Shown: positions 1 through 8,252 of the stretch, one piece after another
How positions within the stretch are numbered: the stretch's first letter is position 1
How the letters are laid out: the number at the start of each line of letters is the position of its first letter
Source: Eubacterium xylanophilum ATCC 35991
GTDB taxonomy: Bacteria > Bacillota > Clostridia > Lachnospirales > Lachnospiraceae
NCBI RefSeq assembly: GCF_000518685.1
Contig: NZ_JAEB01000009.1
Coordinates: 57,217-121,216 of the forward strand
Length of the DNA stretch: 64,000 nucleotides
Direction of reading: 5' to 3'
Program-made: the position numbers and the translations under genes
The notes under the pieces: generated by a model
Told to the model about the DNA's origin: nothing
The model's input: only the letters and a program-made list of their open reading frames with translations
Databases searched by the model: none

Positions 1-1
1 G

Positions 2-421
2 GCAGGATATAAGATTTGCAAATTTCCGACCATATCATCTTATCAGAAGATTCGTCCGAGTTTTGGGAAGATGTGCAAACAGAAGTATGGCAACGGTTAT
101 TGGGTAGGTCTGACACTTGGATATTGCCCGGGCTGCTTGAAGATTTATCATTTTGTGCCATTTGTCTTCGTACTGGGGATTATCTTGACAAGCATTCTGG
201 CAGCAGTTGGATTCCCGGTGCTGGCTGTTATTATGTGGGCAGCATATTGGCTATTGGCAATCCTTATGGCGGCAATGGCTATAAAGAATGAAGGCGGTGG
301 GTTCAGAGACCTGCTTTTGCCTTTTATGTTCTTTTTCCTTCACCTAAGCTATGGCATCGGAACATTTTTAGGGGTGATTTATATGCCATTTTGGCTCAGA
401 AAAATCAAAAAAAAGTTATGA
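2..421 (+). CDS. C-terminal fragment of a membrane glycosyltransferase (GT2-like), 5' cut by window edge
   Basis: Open from the left window edge to TGA at 419-421, giving the last 139 residues of a longer protein. The fragment begins with a basic stretch (KIRPSFGKMCKQKYGNGYW) typical of the end of a GT2 catalytic domain in ExoA-like glycosyltransferases. It continues with hydrophobic segments (about VPFVFVLGIILTSILAAVG and a second pair) and ends in a lysine-rich cytoplasmic tail. In this family the enzyme adds a sugar to a lipid-linked carrier during exopolysaccharide synthesis at the inner face of the membrane. The substrate cannot be read from this piece. No operon partner is visible downstream because a tRNA gene with its own promoter follows. 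Confidence 0.6.
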   Translation, partial: AGYKICKFPTISSYQKIRPSFGKMCKQKYGNGYWVGLTLGYCPGCLKIYHFVPFVFVLGIILTSILAAVGFPVLAVIMWAAYWLLAILMAAMAIKNEGGGFRDLLLPFMFFFLHLSYGIGTFLGVIYMPFWLRKIKKKL

Positions 422-436
422 TGGCGGATTTTCTCC

Positions 437-465
437 TTTACAAATAGGCGGATTTTCGATATAAT
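437..465 (+). promoter_or_regulatory. sigmaA promoter for tRNA-Thr
   Basis: TTTACA (437-442) and TATAAT (460-465) are separated by exactly 17 bases. The expected start is near 472, about 10 bases before the tRNA. Confidence 0.75.
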
Positions 466-480
466 AATGTTTGTTGATTA

Positions 481-552
481 GCTCTCTTAGCACAGTTGGT
501 AGTGCGTCTCACTCGTAATGAGAAGGTCGTCGGTTCAAGTCCGATAGAGAGC
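481..552 (+). tRNA. tRNA-Thr, anticodon CGT
   Basis: A full cloverleaf can be drawn. The acceptor arms are GCTCTCT (481-487) and AGAGAGC (546-552). The D arm is GCAC/GTGC with loop AGTTGGTA, and the anticodon stem is TCTCA/TGAGA with loop CTCGTAA. The T arm is GTCGG/CCGAT (first pair G-T) with loop TTCAAGT. The anticodon at loop positions 34-36 is CGT, which reads ACG threonine codons. CCA is not encoded. Confidence 0.95.
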
Positions 553-563
553 TGAAACTATGA

Positions 564-590
564 GGGTGTCTCTTGGCACCCTTTATTTTA
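564..590 (+). terminator. Intrinsic terminator after tRNA-Thr
   Basis: GGGTGTC (564-570), a TCTT loop and GGCACCC (575-581) form a 7-bp stem with one G-U pair, followed by TTTATTTTA. Confidence 0.8.
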
Positions 591-609
591 TAAAGTAAGG
601 GAGCATGCT

Positions 610-2568
610 ATGAAAAAGAGAATTATGCTGTGCGCGATTGCTACTTGTCTTGGAATTGCGCTGACAGCTTGTGGAAATACTGGTGAAAAGGACGCAGATA
701 CAGAGGTTACTGAGAATGCCACAGAAGTTATCAGTTATGGCGCGATCGGAGAGGCGCCAAAGATAACTTCCGACAATATCAAGATAGAAGATTACAAGCC
801 TCAGAAAATCAAGAAATTTGAAGAAAAATACGTAAAAAAACTTGAAGAAGGAAAATATTCCGTGAGTAAGCCATATGTGGTTGTAAATCCATATGGTGAC
901 GCTCCTCTAAGTGCGTATATTATGTTTAGTCTTAAGGGTGAGTATAAGGTAAAAATCACTGTGCCCGGGAAGACAGAGAATGCGGATGTTAAGGGTGAGA
1001 TAAGCGGAAAGGACTATTTTCGCGTGCCCGTAGTTGGTTTATATCCCGGAAAGACTAATAAAGTCAAGTTGGAAATCACAGATTCCAAGAAGAAAAAGGT
1101 AAAGTCGACAGTAGTTGATGTGAAGACAGAAGCGCTTCCAAAGTGCTTGGATAATGCTATTAGACTTGAAAAAGGTGGAAAGAGCTCGGCATACAACTTG
1201 ACGATAGTATCAGGACAGAATACCAAGTATCCTTTTGCCTATGATTGCAACGGGGATATAAGATGGTTTGTATCTGAAACAACCGGTTCATATGGAATCT
1301 TCCCGTTAAGCAACAACAGATTGATCTATCAAACTGATGCGAGTCTAACGCCGACAGAGGAAAAGGCACAGGCTACTGAGATGTGGGAAATGGACTACAT
1401 GGGTAGAATATACCAAATATACTTTGTAAAAAATGGAATTCACCACGAGGTGATTGAGAAAACAAAGGGCGGAAATTTACTAGTGCTCTCAAGTTCTATA
1501 GATGGTCATATAGAGGATGTTGTCTTGGAGATTGATAGAGAAACCGGCAAGACAGTCAAAGAGCTGGACATGCGTAAAATCTTTGATTCTACATACGTAG
1601 ACAAAACGGACTGGGCCCACCTAAATACCGTGTCATATAATGAGAAGGACAACTCGATTCTTCTGTCTCCGAGAAATGTTCACGCAGCAGTAAAGGTGGA
1701 TTGGAAGACCGATGAAATCAAGTGGATTATAGCCAATCCTCAGATGTTTAAAGGGACAAAGCAGGAGAGCAAAGTGTTAAAGCCACAGGGGAATATAATA
1801 TGGCATTTTCAGCAGCATAGCGTGTATGAGATTCCTTATGATCTTGATGGGGATAAGGATACAATTCATATAATGCTCTATGATAATCACTGGCAGACCA
1901 AGCGCAAAGTTGATTTCTTTGATGGAAGAGAGCAGAGTTATGTCATGGTTTATACTGTGAATGAGTCTACAGGTGTAGTTCGCCAAGACAAGGTGTTCCC
2001 GGGGGTTAGGTCTATTATAACGTCCAATTGTATGTATGATAAGAAGTCAAGGCATATGTTTTCATTTGGTGGTTATCTATATCCTTTGATAGACAATCGC
2101 AAGGGTATGATTTATGAGTTTGATTACAAGACGGGAGCCGTGATAAACCAATATTCCACTTCCAAGTATTTTTATCGCGGATATGAAATGGTTATCGACT
2201 GGGACGACTTAAGTAGAACAGCGAAAATTGGAGATAACATCCTCAAGGGTACCCTTCAAGCGCCTACAAAAGTAGAATCAATTAAGAAGGCAGATGGTAA
2301 GTTGAGTGATGCCAATGTAAGCTTCAAAATCATAGGGGAAATCCTCTATATGCATACAAGTGACCATGCGATTTCAAAAGTGAGATTTCAGGGTGATAAG
2401 TACAACTATGTGGTGGATTACTCCAAGGCGGGAAAAGGCATGAAGTCAAAAGCTAATCAGACTTACAATATAGCTATACCGCTCAGTGGCTTGAAGAGTG
2501 ATAAATACCAGATTGTAGTTAAATATGGAAGTGAGTGGCTTGATGCTAAAGCCGGTTTTTCAAAGTAG
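610..2568 (+). CDS. Aryl-sulfate sulfotransferase-like lipoprotein (ASST family)
   Basis: 652 aa. The N-terminus is a lipoprotein signal peptide (MKKRIMLCAIATCLG, then LTACG with the lipobox Cys near residue 21). An Ig-like N-terminal domain follows (about 60-180), then a beta-propeller region (about 190-560). The propeller contains segments seen in ASST enzymes: HHEVIEKTKGGNLL, LLSPRNVHAAVKVDW with KTDEIKWI, and WHFQQHSVYEIP with DNH further on. In the family, histidines transfer sulfate from an aryl sulfate to a phenolic acceptor without PAPS. The physiological substrate here is unknown. The protein should be anchored outside the membrane. tcdA starts 8 bases after the stop and may be co-transcribed. 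Confidence 0.85.
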   Translation: MKKRIMLCAIATCLGIALTACGNTGEKDADTEVTENATEVISYGAIGEAPKITSDNIKIEDYKPQKIKKFEEKYVKKLEEGKYSVSKPYVVVNPYGDAPLSAYIMFSLKGEYKVKITVPGKTENADVKGEISGKDYFRVPVVGLYPGKTNKVKLEITDSKKKKVKSTVVDVKTEALPKCLDNAIRLEKGGKSSAYNLTIVSGQNTKYPFAYDCNGDIRWFVSETTGSYGIFPLSNNRLIYQTDASLTPTEEKAQATEMWEMDYMGRIYQIYFVKNGIHHEVIEKTKGGNLLVLSSSIDGHIEDVVLEIDRETGKTVKELDMRKIFDSTYVDKTDWAHLNTVSYNEKDNSILLSPRNVHAAVKVDWKTDEIKWIIANPQMFKGTKQESKVLKPQGNIIWHFQQHSVYEIPYDLDGDKDTIHIMLYDNHWQTKRKVDFFDGREQSYVMVYTVNESTGVVRQDKVFPGVRSIITSNCMYDKKSRHMFSFGGYLYPLIDNRKGMIYEFDYKTGAVINQYSTSKYFYRGYEMVIDWDDLSRTAKIGDNILKGTLQAPTKVESIKKADGKLSDANVSFKIIGEILYMHTSDHAISKVRFQGDKYNYVVDYSKAGKGMKSKANQTYNIAIPLSGLKSDKYQIVVKYGSEWLDAKAGFSK

Positions 2569-2576
2569 GTGAACTT

Positions 2577-3263
2577 ATGAAAGAGTTTATGAGAACGGAG
2601 ATTCTCTTCGGAGAAGAGAATTTTAAGAAGTTGGAGTCCAAGAGAGTGATTGTGTTTGGCATTGGCGGCGTCGGCGGTCATGTGGTAGAAGCTTTGGCTC
2701 GATCCGGAGTGGGTTATATCGAAATAGTCGATCATGACAAGGTAGATATAACCAATATCAATCGTCAGATAGTAGCACTTCATTCTACTATCGGGCGAGA
2801 TAAAGTTGATGTCATGGAAGAGCGAATAAAGGATATCAATCCTGATTGTATAGTTGTTAAGAGGCGAACATTTTTCTTGCCTGAAAACAGTCATGAATTT
2901 GACTTTAGTCAGTATGATTATGTAGTAGATGCAGTGGATACTGTCACTGCTAAGATTGAAATAGTCATGACGGCAAATAAGGCCGGTGTGCCGATAATAA
3001 GCTCTATGGGAACCGGAAACAAGTGGAATCCCATGGAATTTGAGGTTGCAGACATATACAAGACTAGCATGTGTCCCCTTGCAAAGGTAATGAGAAGAGA
3101 GTTGAAGAAAAGGGGAGTTAGGCGTTTGAAGTGCCTGTACTCCAAGGAAGAAGTAAAAAAGCCGAAGGTTGATATAGGTGCCCCGGGATCCAATGCTTTC
3201 ACACCATCGGTTGCAGGGCTTATCATAGCATCTGAAGTGATAAAAGAATTATGTGAGATTTAG
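2577..3263 (+). CDS. tcdA: tRNA threonylcarbamoyladenosine dehydratase (TcdA/YgdL)
   Basis: 228 aa, E1/ThiF superfamily. The ATP-binding Rossmann motif is visible as GIGGVGGHVVEALARSG (about 27-43). DHDKVDITNINRQ is the usual E1 adenylation segment, and CPLAKVMRRELKKRGV is a TcdA hallmark. The enzyme activates and cyclises t6A37 of ANN-decoding tRNAs to ct6A, using ATP. The length fits the short form of the family (about 230-270 aa). The start at 2577 follows the previous stop by 8 bases, with GGTGA as a modest ribosome site. A general housekeeping role is likely, unrelated to the sulfotransferase upstream. Confidence 0.9.
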   Translation: MKEFMRTEILFGEENFKKLESKRVIVFGIGGVGGHVVEALARSGVGYIEIVDHDKVDITNINRQIVALHSTIGRDKVDVMEERIKDINPDCIVVKRRTFFLPENSHEFDFSQYDYVVDAVDTVTAKIEIVMTANKAGVPIISSMGTGNKWNPMEFEVADIYKTSMCPLAKVMRRELKKRGVRRLKCLYSKEEVKKPKVDIGAPGSNAFTPSVAGLIIASEVIKELCEI

Positions 3264-3267
3264 ACAA

Positions 3268-3310
3268 GGCCCATATAACTATTATATAATAGTTAGGGTC
3301 TTATTTTATT
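3268..3310 (+). terminator. Terminator with a 20-bp perfect palindrome
   Basis: 3276-3295 is a perfect palindrome (TAACTATTAT and its complement). It is extended by GGCCC (3268-3272) pairing with GGGTC (3296-3300), and TTATTTTATT follows. The stem is AT-rich, so its strength is uncertain. Confidence 0.6.
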
Positions 3311-3461
3311 ATTAATTCTAATAGTAAAATAGGTTATTATTATTGTGGAAAATGCACAAGTATGATACAATATTTTATGGAAAAGCTGTGTGTTTTCACA
3401 TAGTAAAGAATTATAAAAGTGGCACGTGGGACAAAGATTGCCACGAGACGAGGAGGATAAT

Positions 3462-5255
3462 ATGTTGCAAAGAAGTAAGAAGTTTATCGCAATGGCGGTT
3501 GTCAGTGCGGTGGCTGTGTCTGCTATGTCCGGGGGACAGGCTGATGCGGCAAAGAAGTTGAAACTATCTACGAAAAAGGTAGAAGTTAAAGTAGGAAAGA
3601 CGGCAAAGGTATCGCTTAAGAATGGAACTAAGAGTGGTAAAGTTGCAGTCAAGGTAAGCAGCAAGAAGGTGGTAAGCGTAACCAAGAAGTTCAAGGGCAC
3701 CAAGGGCTATCTCAAGGTAAAAGGAAAAAAGGCCGGAAAAGCCACCATTAAGCTGACATGTAAAGTGAAGGGGAAGAAGACTAAGTTGACTCTCAAGGTA
3801 ACAGTTAAGGATGTTGTGAAGAGCAGTGACAACAACAAGGAAACAAGCAAGGCGACAGCAGCACCGGCGGCAACTGCGGTATCAACTGTAGCGGCGACAG
3901 AGGTTGCTACAAAAGCGCCAACAGAAGCTCCGACAGTAGCACCAACGGATGCACCGACAGTAGCTCCTACTCCAGAGCCATTACCAACAAACTATCCATT
4001 TCAAACATTTGTGAGTCCTAATAAGTTGAGCGATGAAGTTGTAGGCGTGCCAGAGATAATGACATTCCTAGACGGATCCCCTGTAACATTTGAAAAGTGG
4101 AATTACAGAGCAGAGGAAATCAGACAGATGTATCAGTACTATATGTATGGAATGTGGCGCGATGGAAAGGGCGAGACAGTAACATATGATAATAGTGGCA
4201 ATAACATTAATATCAATGTTAAGACTGATGGTTCTGTCAAAGGCCAGGTGAGTGATGGCGATATCTCATTCAGCGCATCTGTAAAAGTTCCTAATGGAGA
4301 GGCACCTGAAGGTGGTTGGCCATTCTTCGTTTGCATCAGCAGTCTTCAGGATGAGCAAAATGCTCTCGACAATGGATTTGCCATAGTAAACTTTAGCTGT
4401 GGAGAACTCGGCAGTGATAATGCTAAGCATGAAGGAAAGTTCTATGACTTATATCCATATAATAAGGAAGACTGGGAAGAGCAAAGTGGAGCCTTGATTT
4501 CATGGGCATGGGGCGCAAGTAAGATTGTCGATGTTATTGAGCAGGGTGCCGGTGAGCAATATAAGCTTAATAAGAACTTCCCTATGGTAGCAGGTGTGTC
4601 TAGATATGGTAAGGCAACAGCTGTGGCCGGAGCATTTGACAAGAGATTTAAAATTACTATTCCTGCTTGCTCCGGAGCCGGTGGAATGGGATCATTCCTT
4701 TACAATCCGGGTGGAGATGTGACACAGACCTATGATGTATCAAGTCTCGGTTTTGAGGATACAGCTACATTCAGCAAAGGTGGATGTGAGAAGATTGGAG
4801 CTCTTCACGTAGGCGATGAATCTGGTTGGTTCAATGAGAACTTTAAGCGAATTCGTATAGAAAATACAGTATTTGATCAGTATATGCTTGCATCGCTGTT
4901 TGCGCAGGAAGGTCGTACGCTTATGCTTGTGACCGGATTTAACTGGGATATATGGCAGAACGCACCAGGTCTTTGGTATGTATTCCAGAAAGCTAAGCCA
5001 ACTTTTGATATGCTTGGACTTAGTGATAACTTGATTATATTCTTGCACGATACATCTATGAGCCATGCCGTAGTCCCAGCGGATGTTGATGTACTTGCTA
5101 AGTATTACAAAGAGAAGTATCTTGGACAGGATGTACCTGACTTCAAGATTTCAGATCTTCATACAACACTTTTTGACTATGAAACTACTCCTTCTGGAAT
5201 CAACAATAAGGCGATTTATGAGGCCCAGATTCCATATAGAACAGGTGAGTATTAA
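3462..5255 (+). CDS. Secreted CE15 glucuronoyl esterase with N-terminal Ig-like domain
   Basis: 597 aa from the ATG at 3462, chosen because AGGAGG lies 6 bases upstream; an in-frame upstream start has no such site. The order is signal peptide (about 1-29, ending QADA), a lysine-rich beta domain of the bacterial Ig-like type (about 30-120), a Thr/Ala/Pro linker with repeats such as EAPTVAPTDAPTVAPT (about 135-175), and the catalytic domain (about 180-597). The motif GVSRYGKA carries the predicted nucleophile Ser380 and matches the CE15 G-x-S-R-x-G-K signature. A His in HDTSMSHAVVP is the likely triad histidine. CE15 enzymes cut the ester between lignin and 4-O-methylglucuronate on xylan. With the GH8 enzyme near 29 kb this points to glucuronoxylan use. 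It has its own terminator. Confidence 0.85.
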   Translation: MLQRSKKFIAMAVVSAVAVSAMSGGQADAAKKLKLSTKKVEVKVGKTAKVSLKNGTKSGKVAVKVSSKKVVSVTKKFKGTKGYLKVKGKKAGKATIKLTCKVKGKKTKLTLKVTVKDVVKSSDNNKETSKATAAPAATAVSTVAATEVATKAPTEAPTVAPTDAPTVAPTPEPLPTNYPFQTFVSPNKLSDEVVGVPEIMTFLDGSPVTFEKWNYRAEEIRQMYQYYMYGMWRDGKGETVTYDNSGNNININVKTDGSVKGQVSDGDISFSASVKVPNGEAPEGGWPFFVCISSLQDEQNALDNGFAIVNFSCGELGSDNAKHEGKFYDLYPYNKEDWEEQSGALISWAWGASKIVDVIEQGAGEQYKLNKNFPMVAGVSRYGKATAVAGAFDKRFKITIPACSGAGGMGSFLYNPGGDVTQTYDVSSLGFEDTATFSKGGCEKIGALHVGDESGWFNENFKRIRIENTVFDQYMLASLFAQEGRTLMLVTGFNWDIWQNAPGLWYVFQKAKPTFDMLGLSDNLIIFLHDTSMSHAVVPADVDVLAKYYKEKYLGQDVPDFKISDLHTTLFDYETTPSGINNKAIYEAQIPYRTGEY

Positions 5256-5275
5256 AGATTATTTGCAATGTATGT

Positions 5276-5314
5276 TGTGGGGGCGGTTTTGACTGCCTCC
5301 GCAATTCTTTTTTA
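5276..5314 (+). terminator. Intrinsic terminator after the CE15 gene
   Basis: TGTGGGGGC (5276-5284) pairs with GCCTCCGCA (5295-5303) across a 10-base loop, and ATTCTTTTTTAT follows. Confidence 0.75.
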
Positions 5315-5363
5315 TGTAAAGAAAAGTTTATCAATATTTTAAAAAAAATTACTCCATTTGGTG

Positions 5364-5392
5364 TTGACAAACATATGCATATAATGTAAAAT
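5364..5392 (+). promoter_or_regulatory. sigmaA promoter for acpP
   Basis: TTGACA (5364-5369), a 17-base spacer and TAAAAT (5387-5392). The leader of about 70 bases has an inverted CTTGT/ACAAG pair at 5427-5446. Confidence 0.75.
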
Positions 5393-5471
5393 GTGTCTAG
5401 TGGGTGTGAGGAATTGAATACAATATCTTGTGGATAATATGACAAGAGATACAAAAAAGGAGAAATGAAAT

Positions 5472-5702
5472 ATGTTAGAGAAAATGCAAGAACTTATTGC
5501 TGATCAGTTGAGTGTAGATGCAGATAGCATCACAGAAAGTGCTTCATTCAAAGATGACCTTGGAGCAGATTCATTGGATCTTTATGAACTCATTATGGCT
5601 TTGGAGGATGAGTACGGAGTAGAGATTCCTACAGATGATCTTGAGAGCATTAACACAGTAGGCGATGTGATTGAGTTCCTTAAGAGCAAAGGTGTAGAGT
5701 AA
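5472..5702 (+). CDS. acpP: Acyl carrier protein
   Basis: 76 aa, the usual size for an acyl carrier protein. The motif [19 protein letters not shown] contains the serine that receives 4'-phosphopantetheine and the acidic helix II that docks on partner enzymes. It carries acyl chains in fatty acid synthesis in the cytoplasm. It stands alone between a terminator and the pfl genes, not in a fab cluster, and has a strong promoter and an AAGGAG ribosome site. A dedicated role for another acyl or peptide pathway cannot be excluded, but nothing nearby suggests one. Confidence 0.93.
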   Translation: MLEKMQELIADQLSVDADSITESASFKDDLGADSLDLYELIMALEDEYGVEIPTDDLESINTVGDVIEFLKSKGVE

Positions 5703-5737
5703 TACACACACATTAATATTTAAGAAGATTATGGATG

Positions 5738-5763
5738 GCTGCTTAATTTAAGCGGCTTTCCTT
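5738..5763 (+). terminator. Weak hairpin between acpP and pfl
   Basis: GCTGCTT (5738-5744) pairs with AAGCGGC (5750-5756) around an AATTT loop. Only TTTCC follows, so it could be a weak terminator or a 5' leader structure for the pfl transcript. Confidence 0.35.
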
Positions 5764-5811
5764 GTCTAAATATATGAAACTATTAAATTTTACACGGAAA
5801 AGAGGTTACAA

Positions 5812-7881
5812 ATGGACAATTCAAAAGCATGGAAAGGCTTCAAAAAAGGAGCATGGAACAAGGAGATTAATGTAAGAGACTTCATCCAGAAGAACTATAC
5901 ACCATATGAAGGTGATGATAGTTTCTTGGCAGGTCCTACAGAGAATACTACAAAACTCTGGGATATGTTTATGGATCTCTATCAGAAGGAGAGAGAAGCA
6001 GGCGGAGTTCTCGACATGGACACAAAGGTTATTTCTACCCTTACAAGCCATGGAGCGGGATATTTTGACAAAAGCCTTGAGAAGATTGTTGGAATGCAGA
6101 CAGATAAGCCATTTAAGAGATCACTTCAGCCATATGGTGGAATCAGAATGGCAAAGCAGGCATGTGCTGATAATGGATATGAGCTTGATCCTGAAGTAGA
6201 AGAGTTTTTTACAATTCACAGAAAGACACACAATGCAGGAGTATTTGACGCATATACACCTGAGATCAGAAGATGTCGTTCAAGCCATGTTATTACAGGA
6301 TTGCCAGATGCTTATGGAAGAGGACGTATCATTGGAGACTACCGTAGAGTAGCTCTTTATGGAGTTGACAGACTTATTGAGGATAAGGAGCATCAGAAAG
6401 AGTCAACAAGAACAACTATGTACTCTGATGTAATTAGAGAGCGTGAGGAGTTATCTGAGCAGATTAGAGCGCTTCATGATCTCAAAAAGATGGCTGAGAT
6501 TTATGGAATTGATATTTCTAAGCCAGCTGAAAATGTTCAGGAAGCTATTCAGTGGACATACTTTGGTTATCTTGCTGCTGTTAAACAGCAGAATGGTGCT
6601 GCTATGTCACTTGGTAGAACTTCAACATTTATTGATATCTATGCTGAGAGAGACTTGGCAGATGGAACATTTACAGAGGAGCAGATTCAGGAGTTCGTAG
6701 ACCACTTCGTTATGAAGCTTCGTCTTGTTAGATTTGCTAGAACACCTGAATACAACGATATTTTCTCAGGAGATCCTACATGGGTTACTGAGTCAATCGG
6801 TGGTATGGGTATCGACGGCAGAACACTTGTTACAAAGATGTCATTCCGTTATCTTCATACATTATCAAACCTTGGTACTGCACCAGAGCCAAACCTTACA
6901 GTTCTTTGGTCAACAAGGCTTCCACGTAACTTTAAGAAATTCTGTGCTAAGACAAGTATAGAGTCTTCATCAGTTCAGTATGAGAACGATGATCTCATGA
7001 GAGTAACACATGGTGATGACTATGCTATCGCATGTTGCGTATCTTCAATGCGCGTTGGTAAAGAGATGCAGTTCTTCGGAGCTAGAGCAAACCTTGCTAA
7101 GTGTCTTCTTTACGCTATCAATGGTGGTGTTGACGAGGTATCATTCAAGCAGGTTGGACCTAAGTACAGACCAATCACATCTGAGTACCTTGACTATGAT
7201 GAAGTTGTAGATAAATACAAAGATATGATGAAATGGCTTGCAGGTGTATATGTAAATGCACTTAATATCATTCATTATATGCACGATAAATATAGTTATG
7301 AAAGCCTTCAGATGGCACTTCATGATAGAAAGGTAACAAGATGGTTTGCTACCGGTATTGCTGGACTTTCAGTAGTTGTAGATTCTCTTTCTGCTATTAA
7401 ATATGCAAAGGTTAAGACAATACGTAATGAGCAGGGAATCGTTGTAGACTATGAAGTTGAGGGTGATTTCCCTAAATATGGTAATGATGATGATAGAGTA
7501 GATGAGATTGCTTACAAGCTTGTTAAGACTTTCATGAGATATGTAAGAGGAAATCATACATATCGTGGAAGTATTGCAACAACTTCTATTCTTACAATTA
7601 CATCAAATGTTGTATATGGTCGTGCTACAGGAGCTACACCTGACGGAAGAAAGAAGGGTGAGCCATTTGCACCAGGTGCAAACCCAATGCACAACAGAGA
7701 TAAGTCTGGAGCAGTTGCCAGCCTTAGCTCAGTATCAAAGCTTCCATTCAAGTACTCACAGGATGGTATTTCTAATACATTCTCTATCATCCCTGATGCA
7801 CTTGGTAAGGGCGATTTGTCAAATGGTGTTGTTATGGGTGACTTGGCAGTAGAACTTGACCCAGGATGTGCAGAGTGCTAA
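5812..7881 (+). CDS. pflB: Pyruvate formate-lyase catalytic subunit lacking the glycyl-radical domain
   Basis: 689 aa; usual PFL is about 740-770 aa. PFL converts pyruvate and CoA to acetyl-CoA and formate. The active-site cysteine pair is present in [10 protein letters not shown] as Cys408-Cys409, matching Cys418-Cys419 of E. coli PflB. Other PFL blocks are intact: [70 protein letters not shown] and [11 protein letters not shown]. After PDALGK, where single-chain enzymes run into the radical domain, the protein instead has a tail of about 23 residues ending DPGCAEC and stops. The RVSGYAV domain is encoded by the next gene, 49 bases away and in another frame, with its own strong ribosome site. 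This is therefore a true split and not a simple frameshift. The two products must associate for activity. Confidence 0.9.
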   Translation: MDNSKAWKGFKKGAWNKEINVRDFIQKNYTPYEGDDSFLAGPTENTTKLWDMFMDLYQKEREAGGVLDMDTKVISTLTSHGAGYFDKSLEKIVGMQTDKPFKRSLQPYGGIRMAKQACADNGYELDPEVEEFFTIHRKTHNAGVFDAYTPEIRRCRSSHVITGLPDAYGRGRIIGDYRRVALYGVDRLIEDKEHQKESTRTTMYSDVIREREELSEQIRALHDLKKMAEIYGIDISKPAENVQEAIQWTYFGYLAAVKQQNGAAMSLGRTSTFIDIYAERDLADGTFTEEQIQEFVDHFVMKLRLVRFARTPEYNDIFSGDPTWVTESIGGMGIDGRTLVTKMSFRYLHTLSNLGTAPEPNLTVLWSTRLPRNFKKFCAKTSIESSSVQYENDDLMRVTHGDDYAIACCVSSMRVGKEMQFFGARANLAKCLLYAINGGVDEVSFKQVGPKYRPITSEYLDYDEVVDKYKDMMKWLAGVYVNALNIIHYMHDKYSYESLQMALHDRKVTRWFATGIAGLSVVVDSLSAIKYAKVKTIRNEQGIVVDYEVEGDFPKYGNDDDRVDEIAYKLVKTFMRYVRGNHTYRGSIATTSILTITSNVVYGRATGATPDGRKKGEPFAPGANPMHNRDKSGAVASLSSVSKLPFKYSQDGISNTFSIIPDALGKGDLSNGVVMGDLAVELDPGCAEC

Positions 7882-7930
7882 TATAAACTTGGCACTCAGA
7901 ATCAATTAATGATTTAAGGAGGTAATTAAT

Positions 7931-8170
7931 ATGGCTACAGAAGCACAAATAGATAACATGGTTGACTTGCTTGATGGATACGCTGAAAAGGGTGGACATC
8001 ATCTCAATGTTAACGTTTTTACAAAGGAGACTTTGCTTGATGCACAGAAGCATCCAGAGAAGTATCCACAGCTCACAATTAGAGTTTCAGGATATGCAGT
8101 TAATTTTAATAAGCTCACAAAGGAGCAGCAGGATGAGGTTATTTCAAGAACATTCCATGAATCATTCTAA
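7931..8170 (+). CDS. Stand-alone glycyl-radical subunit of pyruvate formate-lyase (GrcA/YfiD-like)
   Basis: 79 aa. It contains the complete C-terminal radical module of PFL: helix [20 protein letters not shown], then [18 protein letters not shown] with the radical-bearing Gly54, and the terminal [13 protein letters not shown]. It starts after TAAGGAGGT (about 7916-7924) with good spacing, so it can be translated strongly on its own. PflA activates the glycine by hydrogen abstraction, and the radical passes to the cysteine pair of the 689-aa subunit. E. coli YfiD/GrcA is a similar free module that repairs oxygen-cut PflB. Here the large subunit has no module of its own, so the small protein should be obligatory. 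The product is too close to a PFL C-terminus to be an unrelated protein. Confidence 0.9.
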   Translation: MATEAQIDNMVDLLDGYAEKGGHHLNVNVFTKETLLDAQKHPEKYPQLTIRVSGYAVNFNKLTKEQQDEVISRTFHESF

Positions 8171-8187
8171 TTTAAGGTAACAATTTT

Positions 8188-8216
8188 GGGCACCTTGTAT
8201 TGAGGTGCCCTTTTTA
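8188..8216 (+). terminator. Intrinsic terminator between the split pfl genes and pflA
   Basis: GGGCACC (8188-8194) and GGTGCCC (8204-8210) form a perfect 7-bp stem with a 9-base loop, followed by TTTTT. It should reduce pflA transcription relative to the enzyme subunits, so that the activase is made in lower amount. Confidence 0.85.
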
Positions 8217-8252
8217 AATATTTAAATTTTAGAAGAAACGAATAAATGGGTA

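Noticed and set aside
423..457. Direct repeat GGCGGATTTTC at the tRNA-Thr promoter
   Set aside because: Only two short copies, one partly inside the spacer of the tRNA promoter; no supporting structure or regulator.
5428..5445. Rex operator before acpP
   Set aside because: TTGTGGATAATATGACAA matches only 11 of 14 fixed Rex positions and has an asymmetric right half; acpP is not a usual Rex target.
7801..7930. Frameshift or sequencing error joining the two pfl genes
   Set aside because: No frame between the genes resembles the missing PFL linker, and the second gene has its own strong ribosome site and a sensible start.
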